The notes below the pieces were generated by a model. It was not told the DNA's origin. It saw only the letters and a list, made by a program, of their open reading frames with translations, and searched no databases. A stretch of 64,000 nucleotides of DNA, from NCBI RefSeq assembly GCF_000744285.1, contig NZ_JQLQ01000002.1:744001-808000 (forward strand), written 5' to 3'. This document shows, piece by piece, positions 63,492 through 64,000 of the stretch. How positions within the stretch are numbered: position 1 is the stretch's first letter; each line of letters begins with the position of its first letter. The DNA is from Carnobacterium pleistocenium FTR1 (GTDB lineage: Bacteria; Bacillota; Bacilli; Lactobacillales; Carnobacteriaceae). A program made the translations under genes and the position numbers.

Positions 63492-64000
63492 ATGACACAA
63501 ATCAAAAGAATTGTAACTGGAAGAATTGAAGAGAATTGTTATGTTATCCATCAAGAAGCAAAAGCATTGATTGTTGATCCTGGAGATGATTTTTCAGCGA
63601 TAAAAGAAGAATTAGAAGAGTTGAATGTGACACCAACTGCCATATTATTAACGCATACGCATTATGATCATATTGGGGCACTAGAAGAAGTCAGAAAAAG
63701 ATACTCTGTTCCAGTATACGTTAGTGATTTAGAACAAGCTTGGCTTGGAAACCCTATTTTGAATCTTTCAATCCATTCAGGGCATCCAATTACAGCTGAA
63801 CCTGCTGAATATGAATTTGAATTAGGTAAAACCTATGCCATTGAAGGATTTCAATTTAAAGTCGTCCCAACTCCAGGGCATTCACCTGGTGGAGTTAGTT
63901 TTGTATTTGACGATTTTGTTGTTTCTGGGGATGCACTATTCAAAGGAAGTGTTGGAAGAACTGATTTAACCGGTAGTGATCCAGCAGCATTATTAAAAGG
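63492..64000 (+). CDS. Metallo-beta-lactamase-fold hydrolase, glyoxalase II-like (5' part)
   Basis: 169 codons are visible; the gene runs past the window end. ATG with AAGGGG upstream. LIVDPGDDF, the zinc motif LLTHTHYDHIGAL (H-x-H-x-D-H), the PTPGHSPGGVSF histidine and FVVSGDALFKGSVGRTDL with the bridging Asp show an active MBL fold. Sequence and size so far match the Firmicutes glyoxalase II-like (YqgX) group, but hydrolysis of lactoylglutathione is doubtful where glutathione is absent. Confidence 0.88.
   Translation, partial: MTQIKRIVTGRIEENCYVIHQEAKALIVDPGDDFSAIKEELEELNVTPTAILLTHTHYDHIGALEEVRKRYSVPVYVSDLEQAWLGNPILNLSIHSGHPITAEPAEYEFELGKTYAIEGFQFKVVPTPGHSPGGVSFVFDDFVVSGDALFKGSVGRTDLTGSDPAALLK

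Overview
The window is about 64 kb of low-GC, gene-dense Gram-positive chromosome. Gene content points to Lactobacillales, and a Carnobacterium-like species fits best. The signs are a glgBCDAP operon with a GlgD subunit, spx, a DUF4828 protein, LmrCD-type ABC exporter halves, CcpA (cre) and GlnR operator sequences, and strong AGGAGG ribosome sites with frequent TTG/GTG starts. The genus is an inference; no rRNA or tRNA gene was seen. Nothing looks like a prophage, transposon or CRISPR array, and most of the window reads as core metabolism.

Layout. 0-8.4 kb: the end of an M19 dipeptidase, an orphan OppA-type lipoprotein, a YrhK-like membrane protein, an amino-sugar cassette (PTS EIICB, nanE, RpiR regulator), a RclA/Har-like flavoprotein and spx. 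8.4-13 kb: a complete glycine cleavage operon (gcvT-H-PA-PB), without the lipoamide dehydrogenase. 13-19.6 kb: a DUF6054-like protein, DedA, a CAP-domain protein, a DUF4430 lipoprotein with an ECF S component, a first array of 52-bp repeats, an M23 cell-wall hydrolase and a ROK kinase. 19.6-23.8 kb: an ammonium transporter fused to a PII domain behind a consensus GlnR box, then the divergently coded nfeD-floA operon. 24.2-34.6 kb: the glycogen operon glgB-C-D-A-P-amylopullulanase behind a cre-overlapped promoter.

34.6-64 kb: a second 52-bp repeat array, a purine permease, a ZIP-like membrane protein, a DsbA-like protein, a second OppA paralogue, small membrane proteins, aspartokinase, uppP, a YeiH-type transporter, a GH3 beta-glucosidase, EIIA-Glc (crr), an ABC transporter, and a quinone/electrophile group (flavin reductase, two ring-cleaving dioxygenase-like VOC proteins, a distant azoreductase). 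These are followed by a lactonase, a divergent TagF-like protein, an orphan glucitol EIIA-like protein lacking its phosphorylation histidine, an AI-2E family transporter, a heterodimeric ABC exporter, and a metallo-beta-lactamase-fold hydrolase cut by the window end.

How it fits together. Carbon control is visible at three places with cre sequences (spx/gcv gap, ROK kinase, glg operon), and the only free EIIA-Glc in the window could phosphorylate the EIICB amino-sugar permease, which has no EIIA domain. Nitrogen control is visible at the Amt-PII fusion. Thiol/electrophile defence genes (spx, RclA-like, azoR, VOC dioxygenases) recur. The best leads are the two 52-bp repeat arrays, which share a 3' module with a hairpin showing a compensatory base-pair change, the Amt-PII fusion whose PII domain lacks Tyr51, and two degenerate enzymes (glucitol EIIA without His, TagF without its usual motifs).
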